Source: a virus
Length of the DNA stretch: 63,213 bases
Strand: one strand, 5' to 3'
Virus record (IMG/VR): IMGVR_UViG_3300022837_000012
Coordinates: 1 to 63,213 of that record
Below the pieces are notes generated by a model. The model saw only the letters and a list, made by a program, of their open reading frames with translations. It searched no databases and was not told where the DNA came from. This document shows positions 32,356 through 41,700 of the stretch, piece by piece (the first letter of the stretch is position 1; every line of letters begins with the position of its first letter). The translations under genes were made by a program, and so were the position numbers.

Positions 32356-32937
32356 ATGAAAATTATTAGCAAGTATAAAGACTATTATGATTATCTTGTA
32401 GACCATTACGGGATAGATGAAAAAGTCACAATCGACCGAACCAAAGGCTTTGTGCCTTTTGTTTCAAACCCAACGCGAGAAGGCGAATTCAGCGTGGCTC
32501 AAGTAGCTGTGTGCGGAATGCTTCACTCAGGGCTTATTGACCATAAAGGTGTAATTCACTGGGGAGACAGTGCTATTCCTTTCGGAAAAATGCGTTCAAA
32601 AAGTTGGCTGGATGATGGGTTGAAAATGCTTTATTTTGATGCTGGTTTAAAACGGAAAGACCGAATTGACCCCAAACCAGCTCCAACTGACCTTAACGCG
32701 AGAGAAAATTGTGCTGTTGTTTGGGTTACGGGCTATAGTAGTCAAGATACTAAGAATTGGCCAAAACTTGAGGTTGTGAATTTCGCTGGTTATATTCCTG
32801 CAGAAGAGATGTTTCAAGAAATTTATAGTTGGATGAGTGCTCGCAACGAACCCGACACCACCGACACACGAGATGATGCCACAAAATTATTGAACGCAGG
32901 GTTCGATAAAAAGAAATCTTTTAGACACAGAAAATGA
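32356..32937 (+). CDS. Conserved-looking hypothetical protein, 193 aa
   Basis: ATG 32356 (MKIISKYKDYYDYLVDHYGI) is preferred over an upstream TTG-type start at 32338 that has no leader. Proteins opening with this KxxISKxKDYYDYL pattern occur in many large phages, but no function is known to me. Contains WGDSAIPFGK and several Trp residues. Overlaps the next gene by four bases (ATGA). Confidence 0.65.
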   Translation: MKIISKYKDYYDYLVDHYGIDEKVTIDRTKGFVPFVSNPTREGEFSVAQVAVCGMLHSGLIDHKGVIHWGDSAIPFGKMRSKSWLDDGLKMLYFDAGLKRKDRIDPKPAPTDLNARENCAVVWVTGYSSQDTKNWPKLEVVNFAGYIPAEEMFQEIYSWMSARNEPDTTDTRDDATKLLNAGFDKKKSFRHRK

Positions 32938-33827
32938 GAAAAGCATATAGTGAAGTCACAGTGATTGGCGAAGATAGTAAAATACAAGGCTTATGCCTTG
33001 GATATGACCATTGCTCCGAACATGAATGGGGAATAAAGGGCATTCGAAGAAAACTAGAGCAAAACGACAGGGTTTATAATAAAACCCTGGGTATTGTCAC
33101 TAAAAGTGTTTTAGGGGCAGAAACCAGGATGGTTCACAACTACGAAAACATTGTGTTGGGTAAGTTTGATTATTGGCATCGAAAAGGGACTCAAATAAGT
33201 CACGAGAAAAAAAATGGATACAAAAAGAAAATTGCTTTTTTTCTCGAAACAAAAGGCATATCGATTTATGCTGATGACCAAGAAAGTGCTTTAAGGGAAG
33301 GGCGATGTAATATGCTTTCTTATTATGAACTAGAAAGAGAAGAGCCACCAGAAGGGTTTCTTTGGTCTGAGTGGGATGAAAACAATCTCAGAGCAGTGTT
33401 TACCAATGAAGATATTTTTGACGCCCTAAAGGATGTGATTAAATCAAAAAATTTACTTGTAGGATTAGGAGGTAGTTTAAACCCATTTGCAGGAGCGGGA
33501 TTATATATCTTGGATTTTAGAGCTTATTCAGAAGATGATGTTAAGGAAATGGCTCAAGCAGACCTGAACCACATCAACATGTTAGAATATGCGCGACTCA
33601 CAATGATTGAAAAGCGTTTGAAGAAAGCTGGTAAGAGTTGGTTTGCTTTATCTCCAAAAAAACTGAATAAGGAGGATATGGAAAAACATAAAACCAAATT
33701 CAGCGTCATTTTTTGGCTGAATCCAACTGAACAAAGAATTGTTAATTATGGCTGGTTTACTGTTGAGGAGTTGAGGATGTGGATAAAAGGAAAAGGGCCT
33801 ATAGTCAAGCAGGATGAAGTGGCATAG
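32934..33827 (+). CDS. Hypothetical protein, 297 aa
   Basis: Soluble mixed alpha/beta product starting MRKAYSEVTVIGEDSKIQGL. It has a Gly-rich loop GLGGSLNPFAGAGLYI and a compact C-terminal part (KFSVIFWLNPTEQRIVNYGW). It is translationally coupled to both neighbours. No family recognised. Confidence 0.6.
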   Translation: MRKAYSEVTVIGEDSKIQGLCLGYDHCSEHEWGIKGIRRKLEQNDRVYNKTLGIVTKSVLGAETRMVHNYENIVLGKFDYWHRKGTQISHEKKNGYKKKIAFFLETKGISIYADDQESALREGRCNMLSYYELEREEPPEGFLWSEWDENNLRAVFTNEDIFDALKDVIKSKNLLVGLGGSLNPFAGAGLYILDFRAYSEDDVKEMAQADLNHINMLEYARLTMIEKRLKKAGKSWFALSPKKLNKEDMEKHKTKFSVIFWLNPTEQRIVNYGWFTVEELRMWIKGKGPIVKQDEVA

Positions 33828-34143
33828 AAAAATAGATTTAGAAACCCTAAGGAATTCAGTTTTTGTCGTGTCTATAAATATTTTGGCATATAATACATTG
33901 CTTGATAAAGGTGGAGATAATGTAGAAAATCTTATACTAAATTCTCAAAAAACTCTTTCGGAAGGGCTAGGAATTGACAGCAATGAATATCTTCCAAGTA
34001 TTCGTCTCAGCTTTTTTGAAGAGGACCGAAAAAAAACTCAAATAAGTTTTGGGTTTTATAAAAAAGTTGACGGGCTTAGGAGTGTGGCGACTCATTTTAT
34101 ATTCAACTCAGATTATATTAAGACGTATCTTAATTTGGAATGA
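33814..34143 (+). CDS. Hypothetical protein, 109 aa
   Basis: Overlaps the previous gene's end by 14 bases and converges, with a 14-base overlap, on the minus-strand gene at 34130. The sequence (MKWHRKIDLETLRNSVFVVS) has no recognised motif. Expressed with the two genes before it. Confidence 0.55.
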   Translation: MKWHRKIDLETLRNSVFVVSINILAYNTLLDKGGDNVENLILNSQKTLSEGLGIDSNEYLPSIRLSFFEEDRKKTQISFGFYKKVDGLRSVATHFIFNSDYIKTYLNLE

Positions 34144-34489
34144 TGTCTGGCGGTATTTCGATGTTGATGTATCCTTGCTGAGGAATGGATAATCTATTTC
34201 CACCGTTGTAATAAAGCTGAAATTCTCCTCTGTATTTACCAGCTTCGTTTGTATCCACAGCCGCCCAATTGTATTGGATTGTTCCGCCTGATATAGATTG
34301 TAGCGAGCCAGCGGCTCCAGCTACTTTGTAATTCCCATGTCTATCCACCATTGAAAATGTAACAGCGGTAGCCCCAGTCATGTTGAATGGTATCCTAGTC
34401 GTGAGATTGGAGTAATCAAACACACAAATTCGCAACACTGGCAGAGTATCGTTTTGCTTGATGATGAAATCTCTTTGACTTAAAGGCAT
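34130..34489 (-). CDS. BppU-like baseplate or fibre-attachment protein, 119 aa
   Basis: The pattern FIIKQNDTLPVLRICVFD, FNMTGATAVTFSMVDRHGN, then YRGEFQLYYNGGNRLSIPQQ and YINIEIPPDI fits the N-terminal Ig-like domain of phage upper baseplate proteins (BppU/DUF2479). Small single-domain version. Its start overlaps the stop of the next upstream gene by one base. Likely virion-associated. Confidence 0.65.
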   Translation of the reverse strand: MPLSQRDFIIKQNDTLPVLRICVFDYSNLTTRIPFNMTGATAVTFSMVDRHGNYKVAGAAGSLQSISGGTIQYNWAAVDTNEAGKYRGEFQLYYNGGNRLSIPQQGYINIEIPPDIIPN

Positions 34490-34890
34490 TATGACGTTGT
34501 GAATTGGTTACTAACTACTGTAAAATCTAGTGGTTTGTTGTTAAGCATTTCTACTTCTATTTCTCGTCCCACTGTCGGAGACATCTTAAACTTGAATCGG
34601 GTATACTGTAACTTTACTGGGGAATCAGCAGTGTACTTAACTCTCCAATAAATCTCGTAATTATCATCTGTGTTATAGAGAATCTCGTCGAGGTCTGCGA
34701 AATAGAATCCTACTTCTTGATTTGTTATTGTTGCTCCTGATTCCACAAGGGAATCACCAGTCGATGCGTTGTATACATCAGCAGTAAGAGATGCTGGGTT
34801 TATAACTGTATATGACTCGATGTTTGTACCCCCACTGTTTGAAAACGTGAGTACTCTGAATCGTCGGTATATCTTTATAACTCCAGCCAT
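34489..34890 (-). CDS. Beta-rich virion protein, 133 aa
   Basis: MAGVIKIYRRFRVLTFSNSG start; later TADVYNASTGDSLVESGATI and GFYFADLDEILY suggest the same Ig-like beta-sandwich theme as its neighbour and as the protein at 36587. It follows the tail tube gene on the minus strand beyond a terminator. Function unknown. Confidence 0.55.
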   Translation of the reverse strand: MAGVIKIYRRFRVLTFSNSGGTNIESYTVINPASLTADVYNASTGDSLVESGATITNQEVGFYFADLDEILYNTDDNYEIYWRVKYTADSPVKLQYTRFKFKMSPTVGREIEVEMLNNKPLDFTVVSNQFTTS

Positions 34891-34897
34891 AATATAT

Positions 34898-34932
34898 CAC
34901 ACAAAAAACCCTACTGTGAGGGTTTTTGTGTG
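34898..34932 (-). terminator. Long hairpin terminator after the tail tube gene
   Basis: Nearly perfect stem CACACAAAAACCCT / AGGGTTTTTGTGTG with a short loop. Symmetrical enough to work either way; the flanking genes are both minus strand. Confidence 0.75.
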
Positions 34933-34948
34933 TTTTGTTGTGAATTTC

Positions 34949-35437
34949 TTAATTACTGAGAATACACCTGTCTGGTTGGAGGGTCAGGGTAGGCATAATC
35001 AAATCATCAGAACTATAATCGTAATCTCCAAAGCTTGCGTCTACTATTTGGCATCCGATAAGGGTCCATTTTTGAATTTCAACTCCAGGTCCGTCTACCC
35101 CTTTCAGTACAAGGTTCTTTTTGTATCCAACTGCGTATCCGCCACGTCCCGTAGCTGATTCAAAGTGAAGTCGTACCCACTCCATCAATTTTTGAGTCGT
35201 AGAGGGACCAATCACGTCAATGAATGAAACCTCCATTGTTTGCCATACGGCTCTACCAGCGACGAATGTCGAAGTATTCATGTATGGTATCTCAACTGAT
35301 TTGATGTTCAGTGAAGGCGCTTTCGTAGTTTGAACCATATACGAATCGATAGCAAGCTCCGTTGGGAACTCTAGCACAAATCGATTTTTTAATTTTGGTT
35401 CCTGCTCGATAGGAACAGGTCGAAACATATCTGCCAT
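34949..35437 (-). CDS. 19: Tail tube protein (T4 gp19-like)
   Basis: 162 residues, the same size as T4 gp19. KNRFVLEFPTELAIDSYMVQ, then KAPSLNIKSVEIPYMNTSTF, and the closing strand pattern DASFGDYDYSSDDLIMPTLT with TLQPDRC match the tube fold. It polymerises inside the sheath. It is on the opposite strand to the sheath gene and has its own late element and terminator. Confidence 0.9.
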   Translation of the reverse strand: MADMFRPVPIEQEPKLKNRFVLEFPTELAIDSYMVQTTKAPSLNIKSVEIPYMNTSTFVAGRAVWQTMEVSFIDVIGPSTTQKLMEWVRLHFESATGRGGYAVGYKKNLVLKGVDGPGVEIQKWTLIGCQIVDASFGDYDYSSDDLIMPTLTLQPDRCILSN

Positions 35438-35453
35438 TATTGTAGCTTTTATT

Positions 35454-35472
35454 GTTATTTCCTATAAATAGC
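35454..35472 (-). promoter_or_regulatory. Late-promoter-like element
   Basis: Minus strand GCTATTTATAGGAAATAAC, 16 bases upstream of the tail tube ATG. Shows the element on the minus strand with the same polarity toward its gene. Confidence 0.6.
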
Positions 35473-35514
35473 TGGCAGAAAAAAGTTTTGTAGCGGCTTG
35501 AGATATTAGTTTAC

Positions 35515-35531
35515 CTATTTATTAAAAAGAG
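35515..35531 (+). promoter_or_regulatory. Late-promoter-like element upstream of the patatin gene
   Basis: CTATTTATTAAAAAGAG, about 100 bases upstream of the ATG at 35634. Two palindromes lie between it and the gene. Confidence 0.45.
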
Positions 35532-35558
35532 TACTTAAGAGTGTGTTTATAATACATT

Positions 35559-35612
35559 TTTAGATTAATCTAAATAGGTATTTACCATTATCATTTTTAA
35601 GCTTATATAAGC
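35559..35612. promoter_or_regulatory. Two palindromes (possible operators) before the patatin gene
   Basis: TTTAGATTAATCTAAA (35559-35574) and GCTTATATAAGC (35601-35612) are perfect palindromes of 16 and 12 bases, 26 bases apart. They sit 22-75 bases upstream of the start codon, where a repressor could act. Confidence 0.45.
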
Positions 35613-35633
35613 AAGGTTTTAATAGTTACACAA

Positions 35634-36557
35634 ATGGAACGTAAAATAAAAAGAGCTCTTTGTCTTTCTGGTGGAGGTTCAAAAGGAGCTTGGGCAGGAG
35701 GTGTGATTCAATATCTTACTGAGGACTTAAAGCTCGACTACGACCTTTACGTCGGAACATCCACTGGAAGCTTGTTAGCTCCGCTTACTTCTATTCGTGA
35801 AATAAGCACTTTAAAAGAAGGTTACACCAGCGTAAGCGCTGATGACATATTCTCTTATAATCCATTTAGAAAAGACGGAAGTCCCAGTTATCTTAAAATG
35901 GCTTATAGAATAGCTACTTTAAAAACAACTTTAGGCGAGAGCGAGGGTTTATTAGAACTTATTAAAAAGTTTTTCAAAGAAAAACACTATGACAAACTCA
36001 CTAGTGAGGGAAAGGAAGTAATTGCTGCAGTCGCAAATATTACTGATGAAAAAATTGAATACATGTCATCAAAAGATTGGGGATATGAAATGTTTTGCAA
36101 GTGGTTGTGGGCATCCGCCAATACCCCTCCTTTTATGACTCTTTTTGAACATCAAGGGAAGGAATATGTTGATGGTGCAATTTTGCAACACATCCCTATA
36201 CAAGCTGCTATTGATGCGGGAGCCACTGAAATAGATGTTATTGTATTACGTCCTGAAAAATTTGGTGCAACAGCTAAAAACAAGACAAAAAATGTCATTC
36301 ATCTCTCAAATAAACTAATTCGAATGATGCAACGTAAAATATCACAAACGAATGTTGAAATGGCTCAATTAGAAGCTAATAAGAGAGATGTTAAAATAAA
36401 CATTATATACACGCCTTATCGACTAACTGAAAATTCGCTCGTTTTTGACAAAGAACAAATGTTAAAATGGTGGGAAGAAGGTTATGAATTCGCAAAGGAG
36501 GGGAATATGAGACAGTATAAACTTTCTAAACGGAATGTAATACGTGAGATAGAATAA
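35634..36557 (+). CDS. Patatin-like phospholipase
   Basis: 307 residues. Oxyanion-hole motif LSGGGSKGAWAGG at the N-terminus, nucleophile elbow YVGTSTGSLLAP (G-x-S-x-G), and the dyad aspartate in YVDGAILQHIPI. This is the full catalytic set of a patatin Ser-Asp lipid acyl hydrolase, and no signal peptide is present, so it would act on membrane lipids from inside the cell. In phages this could aid lysis, membrane remodelling or interference between phages; no evidence here decides. Its control region is unusual (see the palindromes). Confidence 0.85.
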   Translation: MERKIKRALCLSGGGSKGAWAGGVIQYLTEDLKLDYDLYVGTSTGSLLAPLTSIREISTLKEGYTSVSADDIFSYNPFRKDGSPSYLKMAYRIATLKTTLGESEGLLELIKKFFKEKHYDKLTSEGKEVIAAVANITDEKIEYMSSKDWGYEMFCKWLWASANTPPFMTLFEHQGKEYVDGAILQHIPIQAAIDAGATEIDVIVLRPEKFGATAKNKTKNVIHLSNKLIRMMQRKISQTNVEMAQLEANKRDVKINIIYTPYRLTENSLVFDKEQMLKWWEEGYEFAKEGNMRQYKLSKRNVIREIE

Positions 36558-36562
36558 CTCGC

Positions 36563-36579
36563 CTATTTATAAAAAAAGC
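36563..36579 (+). promoter_or_regulatory. Late-promoter-like element
   Basis: CTATTTATAAAAAAAGC, 7 bases upstream of the ATG at 36587. Confidence 0.55.
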
Positions 36580-36586
36580 TCTTAAA

Positions 36587-36895
36587 ATGGCATATAGAAC
36601 AGGAGACACTATCTATCAAAACATTGTTTCAACCGATTCCAGTAATAATGTGGAGTCTGGGGCAACTTTCGTTAACAAGCTTTATCGAAATGGCTCTTTA
36701 TATGCTGGCGCCACTCTTAATTTTGCCATATCTGATGCTCCAAGAGGAGTTTATACAGCAAGTTTTTCAGCTTCAACCATTGGAGAATATCAAATATATT
36801 TTAATAACATCACAACAAACACAATTTACATGTCTGGTATATTCAGCTTTAAATCTTCTGAAAATATATCGACAAGCATCTATATAGGTTCCTAA
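36587..36895 (+). CDS. Ig-like or BppU-like small virion protein, 102 aa
   Basis: AYRTGDTIYQNIVSTDSSNN, ATFVNKLYRNGSLYAGATLN and GVYTASFSASTIGEYQIYFN show the beta-sandwich pattern of phage Ig-like domains, related in style to the minus-strand protein at 34489. Late element directly upstream. Probably a virion accessory protein. Confidence 0.55.
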   Translation: MAYRTGDTIYQNIVSTDSSNNVESGATFVNKLYRNGSLYAGATLNFAISDAPRGVYTASFSASTIGEYQIYFNNITTNTIYMSGIFSFKSSENISTSIYIGS

Positions 36896-36929
36896 TAGCT
36901 GAAAGTAAGGCAAAAATGACTAATTCTAA

Positions 36930-36941
36930 GCTATTTAGTGT
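36930..36941 (+). promoter_or_regulatory. Weak late-promoter-like element
   Basis: GCTATTTAGTGT, 14 bases upstream of the terminase ATG. Core with one change and without the AAAC tail. Confidence 0.35.
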
Positions 36942-36955
36942 TGATACAACCCTTT

Positions 36956-38713
36956 ATGGAACAAACTAAGATATTAGACAAGGAAGCTGAATTAATGGAG
37001 TGTTCGATGGACCCTATTTACTTTATTAACAGTTTTTGTTATGCCTATGATGTACTAAAAGACCAGCAAGCCAACATTAAGTGTTTTGATTATCAAGAGA
37101 GAGTTCTGGATTCATACATGGACCACAAATGGAATGTGATTTTAAAGTCACGTCAAACTGGTTTATCAGTAATTACCGCATGTTATGTTGCCTGGAGAAT
37201 GATATTTGGTCTGGATGAGACAATCGTAATTATCGCCAACAACCAAGACGGCGCAGTTAGATTTCTAAAACACGTCAAGAATGTTTTTATCAATCTTCCT
37301 GATTTTATTTATAGTAAAAACCGCGATGAAGTTTCTATGGCTACGATGAAAATCGAGCACGCCAATGGGAATATTGCAATCGCTAAGGCAGCTGGTAAAA
37401 ACGCAGGTCGTGGAGACGCTCCTACTCTCTTAATATTAGATGAGTGGGCGTTTGTTAAAGACGACGATGATATCTGGACAGCCGCAGCCCCTTCTTTATC
37501 GCAAACAGAAGGAGACTGTATTGTTATTTCAACACCAAACGGAACAGGTAATCTATATCACAAGTTCTGGGTCGACGCCGCACGCGGAGATGGTGCCTTC
37601 AACCCAATTAAGGTTCACTGGACCGAAAACCCAAAATCAGCTATTGATTTAGAGTATAGAGAAGACTCAAAAGGTATTTTAAAACCTTGGAGCCCTTGGT
37701 ATGAAAAGCGATGTAAAGAAGTTCAGTATGATGGAGTTAAAATAGCACAGGAGCTTGACTTATCATTTGAAGGTTCCAAGTTGTTAGCGTTGGACCCAGA
37801 TTTAATTGCCAGACAACGACAGCGAATTGAGACTGAAAACATCAGGCCCGTCGTGTATTTTGATGTGACAGCAGAAAGTCATAATCTAGTTGGGACTGTC
37901 CAGCCTTGTCATATTTTCGAAGCACCAAAACTACAGGCTAAATATATTGTGGCTTGCGACGTTGCTTATAGAGGAGATGATTATTCAACTATTCAAGTTT
38001 TAGATGTAGACACTCTTAATCAAGTAGCGGAATACCAGGGTAAATGTGACCCAGATGTGTTCGCTCGTTACATTGAGAAAATTGCAATGTACTACAATAC
38101 GGCGTTTGTGGTTGTCGAGGCCAACAATCACGGCCTCGTAACATGTTTTGAACTGAGAAATCAACTTAAATATCCAAGACTTTATGAATCAAAATCTATC
38201 AAAGAAATCCATGTTCGATGGATTGATTATAAAGTAAATCCAGGCGATGGGATTCCAGGGTTTCAGACGACAGCACAATCTAGACCAGGATTAGTAAACG
38301 CTATGCGTGAAGCATTTAGAGAAACCACAGCCACTGTGAACTCAATTCGGTTAATTGGCGAGATGGAAACGTTTGTTAGAAATCTCAAAAAGAACGGAAA
38401 AGAGGAAGCTGAGAAAGGATATCACGATGACTTAGTTATGGCTTATGGTATTGCCCTTTATATTAGACAGACAGAGTATTATAATGTGGTTAATGCTAAG
38501 AATATGTACAAATCTATGCTTGAAGCCATGACTTTCAACGCTAGTTCTTCCGAAGGGGCAGAAGAAACTCCAGACGAGAAAACACAAAGGTTGCGGGATA
38601 AAAAAGATTTTGATGAAAATTTTATCCCTCCAGGAGCAGGAGGATTATGGTTAGGAAGCGACGATGAAGCTGATGAAGACGACCCAAACGACCTTTCATG
38701 GCTGGTTGGGTGA
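36956..38713 (+). CDS. 17: Terminase large subunit (T4 gp17-like)
   Basis: Packaging motor. ATG 36956 (MEQTKILDKEAELME) is used instead of the earlier GTG. ATPase: Walker A-like LKSRQTGLSVITA, in which the usual Lys is Leu; Walker B TLLILDEWAF; coupling motif CIVISTPNGTGN. RNase H-like nuclease: YIVACDVAYRGDDYSTI, FVVVEANNHG and KGYHDDLVMAYGIALY supply the acidic metal ligands. An acidic tail ends the protein. Precedes the portal gene by 29 bases. Confidence 0.93.
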   Translation: MEQTKILDKEAELMECSMDPIYFINSFCYAYDVLKDQQANIKCFDYQERVLDSYMDHKWNVILKSRQTGLSVITACYVAWRMIFGLDETIVIIANNQDGAVRFLKHVKNVFINLPDFIYSKNRDEVSMATMKIEHANGNIAIAKAAGKNAGRGDAPTLLILDEWAFVKDDDDIWTAAAPSLSQTEGDCIVISTPNGTGNLYHKFWVDAARGDGAFNPIKVHWTENPKSAIDLEYREDSKGILKPWSPWYEKRCKEVQYDGVKIAQELDLSFEGSKLLALDPDLIARQRQRIETENIRPVVYFDVTAESHNLVGTVQPCHIFEAPKLQAKYIVACDVAYRGDDYSTIQVLDVDTLNQVAEYQGKCDPDVFARYIEKIAMYYNTAFVVVEANNHGLVTCFELRNQLKYPRLYESKSIKEIHVRWIDYKVNPGDGIPGFQTTAQSRPGLVNAMREAFRETTATVNSIRLIGEMETFVRNLKKNGKEEAEKGYHDDLVMAYGIALYIRQTEYYNVVNAKNMYKSMLEAMTFNASSSEGAEETPDEKTQRLRDKKDFDENFIPPGAGGLWLGSDDEADEDDPNDLSWLVG

Positions 38714-38742
38714 TGCAAAGAGGCATGAAATAAAAAATAAAA

Positions 38743-41700
38743 ATGGCACAAGAAAGCAATAATAGTATATTTCAAAGAGTCTATGACGCTGTTAACAATA
38801 ACAAGCGACGCACTCCTCCTATGGACGCACAAGGGCAACCGCCTGGAATATCCACTCCCTCGCAAGGTCTTTTTGGTTCATTAGAGGATTTTCAACAGCA
38901 GTACCTTGATTGGCAAGTAAATAAAATCAGTCATGACCTATACACCAGAACTATTTATTATGACACAGACCGTGTCAATTCTTATCATGATTATCGTGCA
39001 ATGGACCAGTCTCCAGAGGTGTCTGCCGCATTAGATATAATTCGAGACGAATGTCTCACAAGAAACGAGCGTGGAAACATTTTAGAGGTTTATAGCTCCA
39101 ATGATAGAATCAAATCTAAGTTAGATGATTTATTCCATAACAGAATGAATATCGATTACAATTTGAGTTTATGGATTAGAGACCTTATTAAGTATGGAGA
39201 TTATTTCGTTCACTTACATGTCCATAAAGACGAAGGTATTTATGACTTCATGACTCTTCCTCAAGAAGAAATTCACCGTGAAGAAGGATTCGATGGAACA
39301 GCAAGTTCTGTACGTTTCCGCTGGGAAACAACGCAAGATTACTTTGAATCGTGGCAGGTTGCCCATTTCAGGCTTATTGAGGATACTAGAAAACTTCCTT
39401 ACGGACGGTGCTTGAAGCACGACACTTATATAGAGACAAGTACAGGGTATAAGTTTATAAAAGATATAGAGAAAGGAGATTTAGTTTTTTCATTTAACTC
39501 TGACACACAAAAAAAAGAAGTCACAAAAGTCTTAGATACAATTTGTTCTGGTGAAAAAGAAATTATAAAGATTAGAACAAAGAATAATGAAATAGAAACC
39601 TCTGAGGAGCACAGTTTTATGGTGTACGAGGATGGTGGGTTCGTATACAAACAAGTTGACGATTTAAGATTAGGAAATCTGCTTGTTATAGATTCTGGAG
39701 AAAACCCTTCAGGGGTAGATATTTTTTTAAATAAAGAACTAAAAGAAGAGAGAAACTTCAACGGATATAAAAACAACATTGATTTAATCCCTGATGTTGT
39801 TGATGTTGATTTTGCAAGGCTATGGGGTTTTTTACTAGGAGATGGATGGGTTTTTAACGATTCTGTTTTTTTTGCACGAGGTATTGACGAATCTTTAAAT
39901 AAAAAATACGCTTCACTTTTGAAGAAGTTTTCAGGAAAAGACACTATAAACCTTAAAAACGCAAATTTAGAGGGTAGTTTAGAATTTTCTCAAACAGTAT
40001 GTAACTCAAAGTTGCTTTCTTATATTCTCGAAAATAACGGGTTTAAAGGAAATGTTTATATTAAAAGATTGCCTAGTTGGATTTTTGAGGCGTCATTAGA
40101 AATAAGAGAAGCTTTAATAGAAGGCATTATAGACGCTGATGGTTCTGTAAATATTGACGAGTGGAACTGTAAAAGATACACAATAGAATTAGCAAATGAA
40201 ATTTTAGTAAAAGACTTAAAAACGCTATTACAATCAATAGGTAGAAAGACTGGCAAAATCTGTTCAAGAGATAGAAGTTCTGTTGTTTTTTGGGGAAAAG
40301 AATACAAAAGAAAGAAAAGTTTCTACTTCTACTTTTATGACTCTAAAATTAAACAAGCAGCAAAACATGAGTTATCAAATAGGATTAATAGTGGTTTCAT
40401 CTTATCTCCAATCATCTCTATTGAGAACTCTGAAAAAGCAGAGCAGGTTTATGATATCCACGTAGAGCATGAACACCATAATTTCTATGCGAATGGGATA
40501 GTCGTTCACAACTCTATCTTAGACCCTGCTAGAAAACTTTGGAAGCAACTACAGCTCGCTGAGGACTCAATGTTGGTCTATAGAATCACAAGAGCTCCAG
40601 AGCGTAGAATATTCTACATTGAGGTAGGCAACTTGGAGGATGCTGATGTTAAGCAATACATGCAGCGTATCCAAAAGCAAGTTAAAAAACAGCCTATTGT
40701 GAATCAGAACGACGGCAATATGAGTTATCGTTATGACCCAATGAATATCTCGGAAGATTATTTTATTCCAGTTCGTGGTGACAAGAGCACAAAAATTGAC
40801 ACACTTCCTGGAGCTTGTTTGGCTCTAGATACTAAAATCAACCTTCTTGATGGTCGAAGCCTTGAGCTTCAGGAAATCATTAAAGAGCGTGATGAAGGAA
40901 AACAGCTTTGGACTTACAGTATAAATCCAGAAACTGGAGTAATAGTTCCAGGAAAAATTACATGGGCTGGAGTTACTCGTAAAGACGCTAAAGTAATGAA
41001 ATTGACTTTTGACAACGGAGAGTCTGTTATTGTTACACCTGACCACAAGTTCCCTACTCGTTTTAAAGGTATACAAGAAGCACAAAATCTTGAAGAAGGA
41101 GATTCTATGTGGAGTTTTGAGAAGAGGTTTCAGAAGATTTTCAAAAACAAACCTAAAGCTAAAACATATGAACAAGTGTGGGACCACCAAAGCAAATCCT
41201 GGGAGTATACACATCGTATGGTTCATAATTACATGTATGAGCGCAATTTGCACAAGGAACATGTTTATCAAAAAAATGTGGAAAACAAAAACGTGATTCA
41301 TCATTATGATTTTGACCGATACAATAATTCTCCAGAGAATTTAAAATTAATGAATTTCCATGACCATGTTATGCTTCATCAATCTATGTATGCTTCTTAT
41401 AAAAAAGAGCGTAAAGAAGGTAGAAATAAGTATTGGGATAATATCTCTGAGAAAGAATTAGAATCTAAAAGAGTAGTAGCACGAATCAACTTAGAAAAAG
41501 CAACAGAACGAATTCAAGAGCTACTGCAAGATGAAGATTTTAAAGCTGATTTTGAAAAGAAACGAATAGCTGGATATCGTAAAGCAAGAAAAACATCTTC
41601 TTCTCGTCTAAAATCATCTATTGCCGCTTCTAAACAATGGGCCGATGGTTCTCTGCGTGAAGCCATTCAAGAAAAACAAGAAATAAATTACAACGATGTA

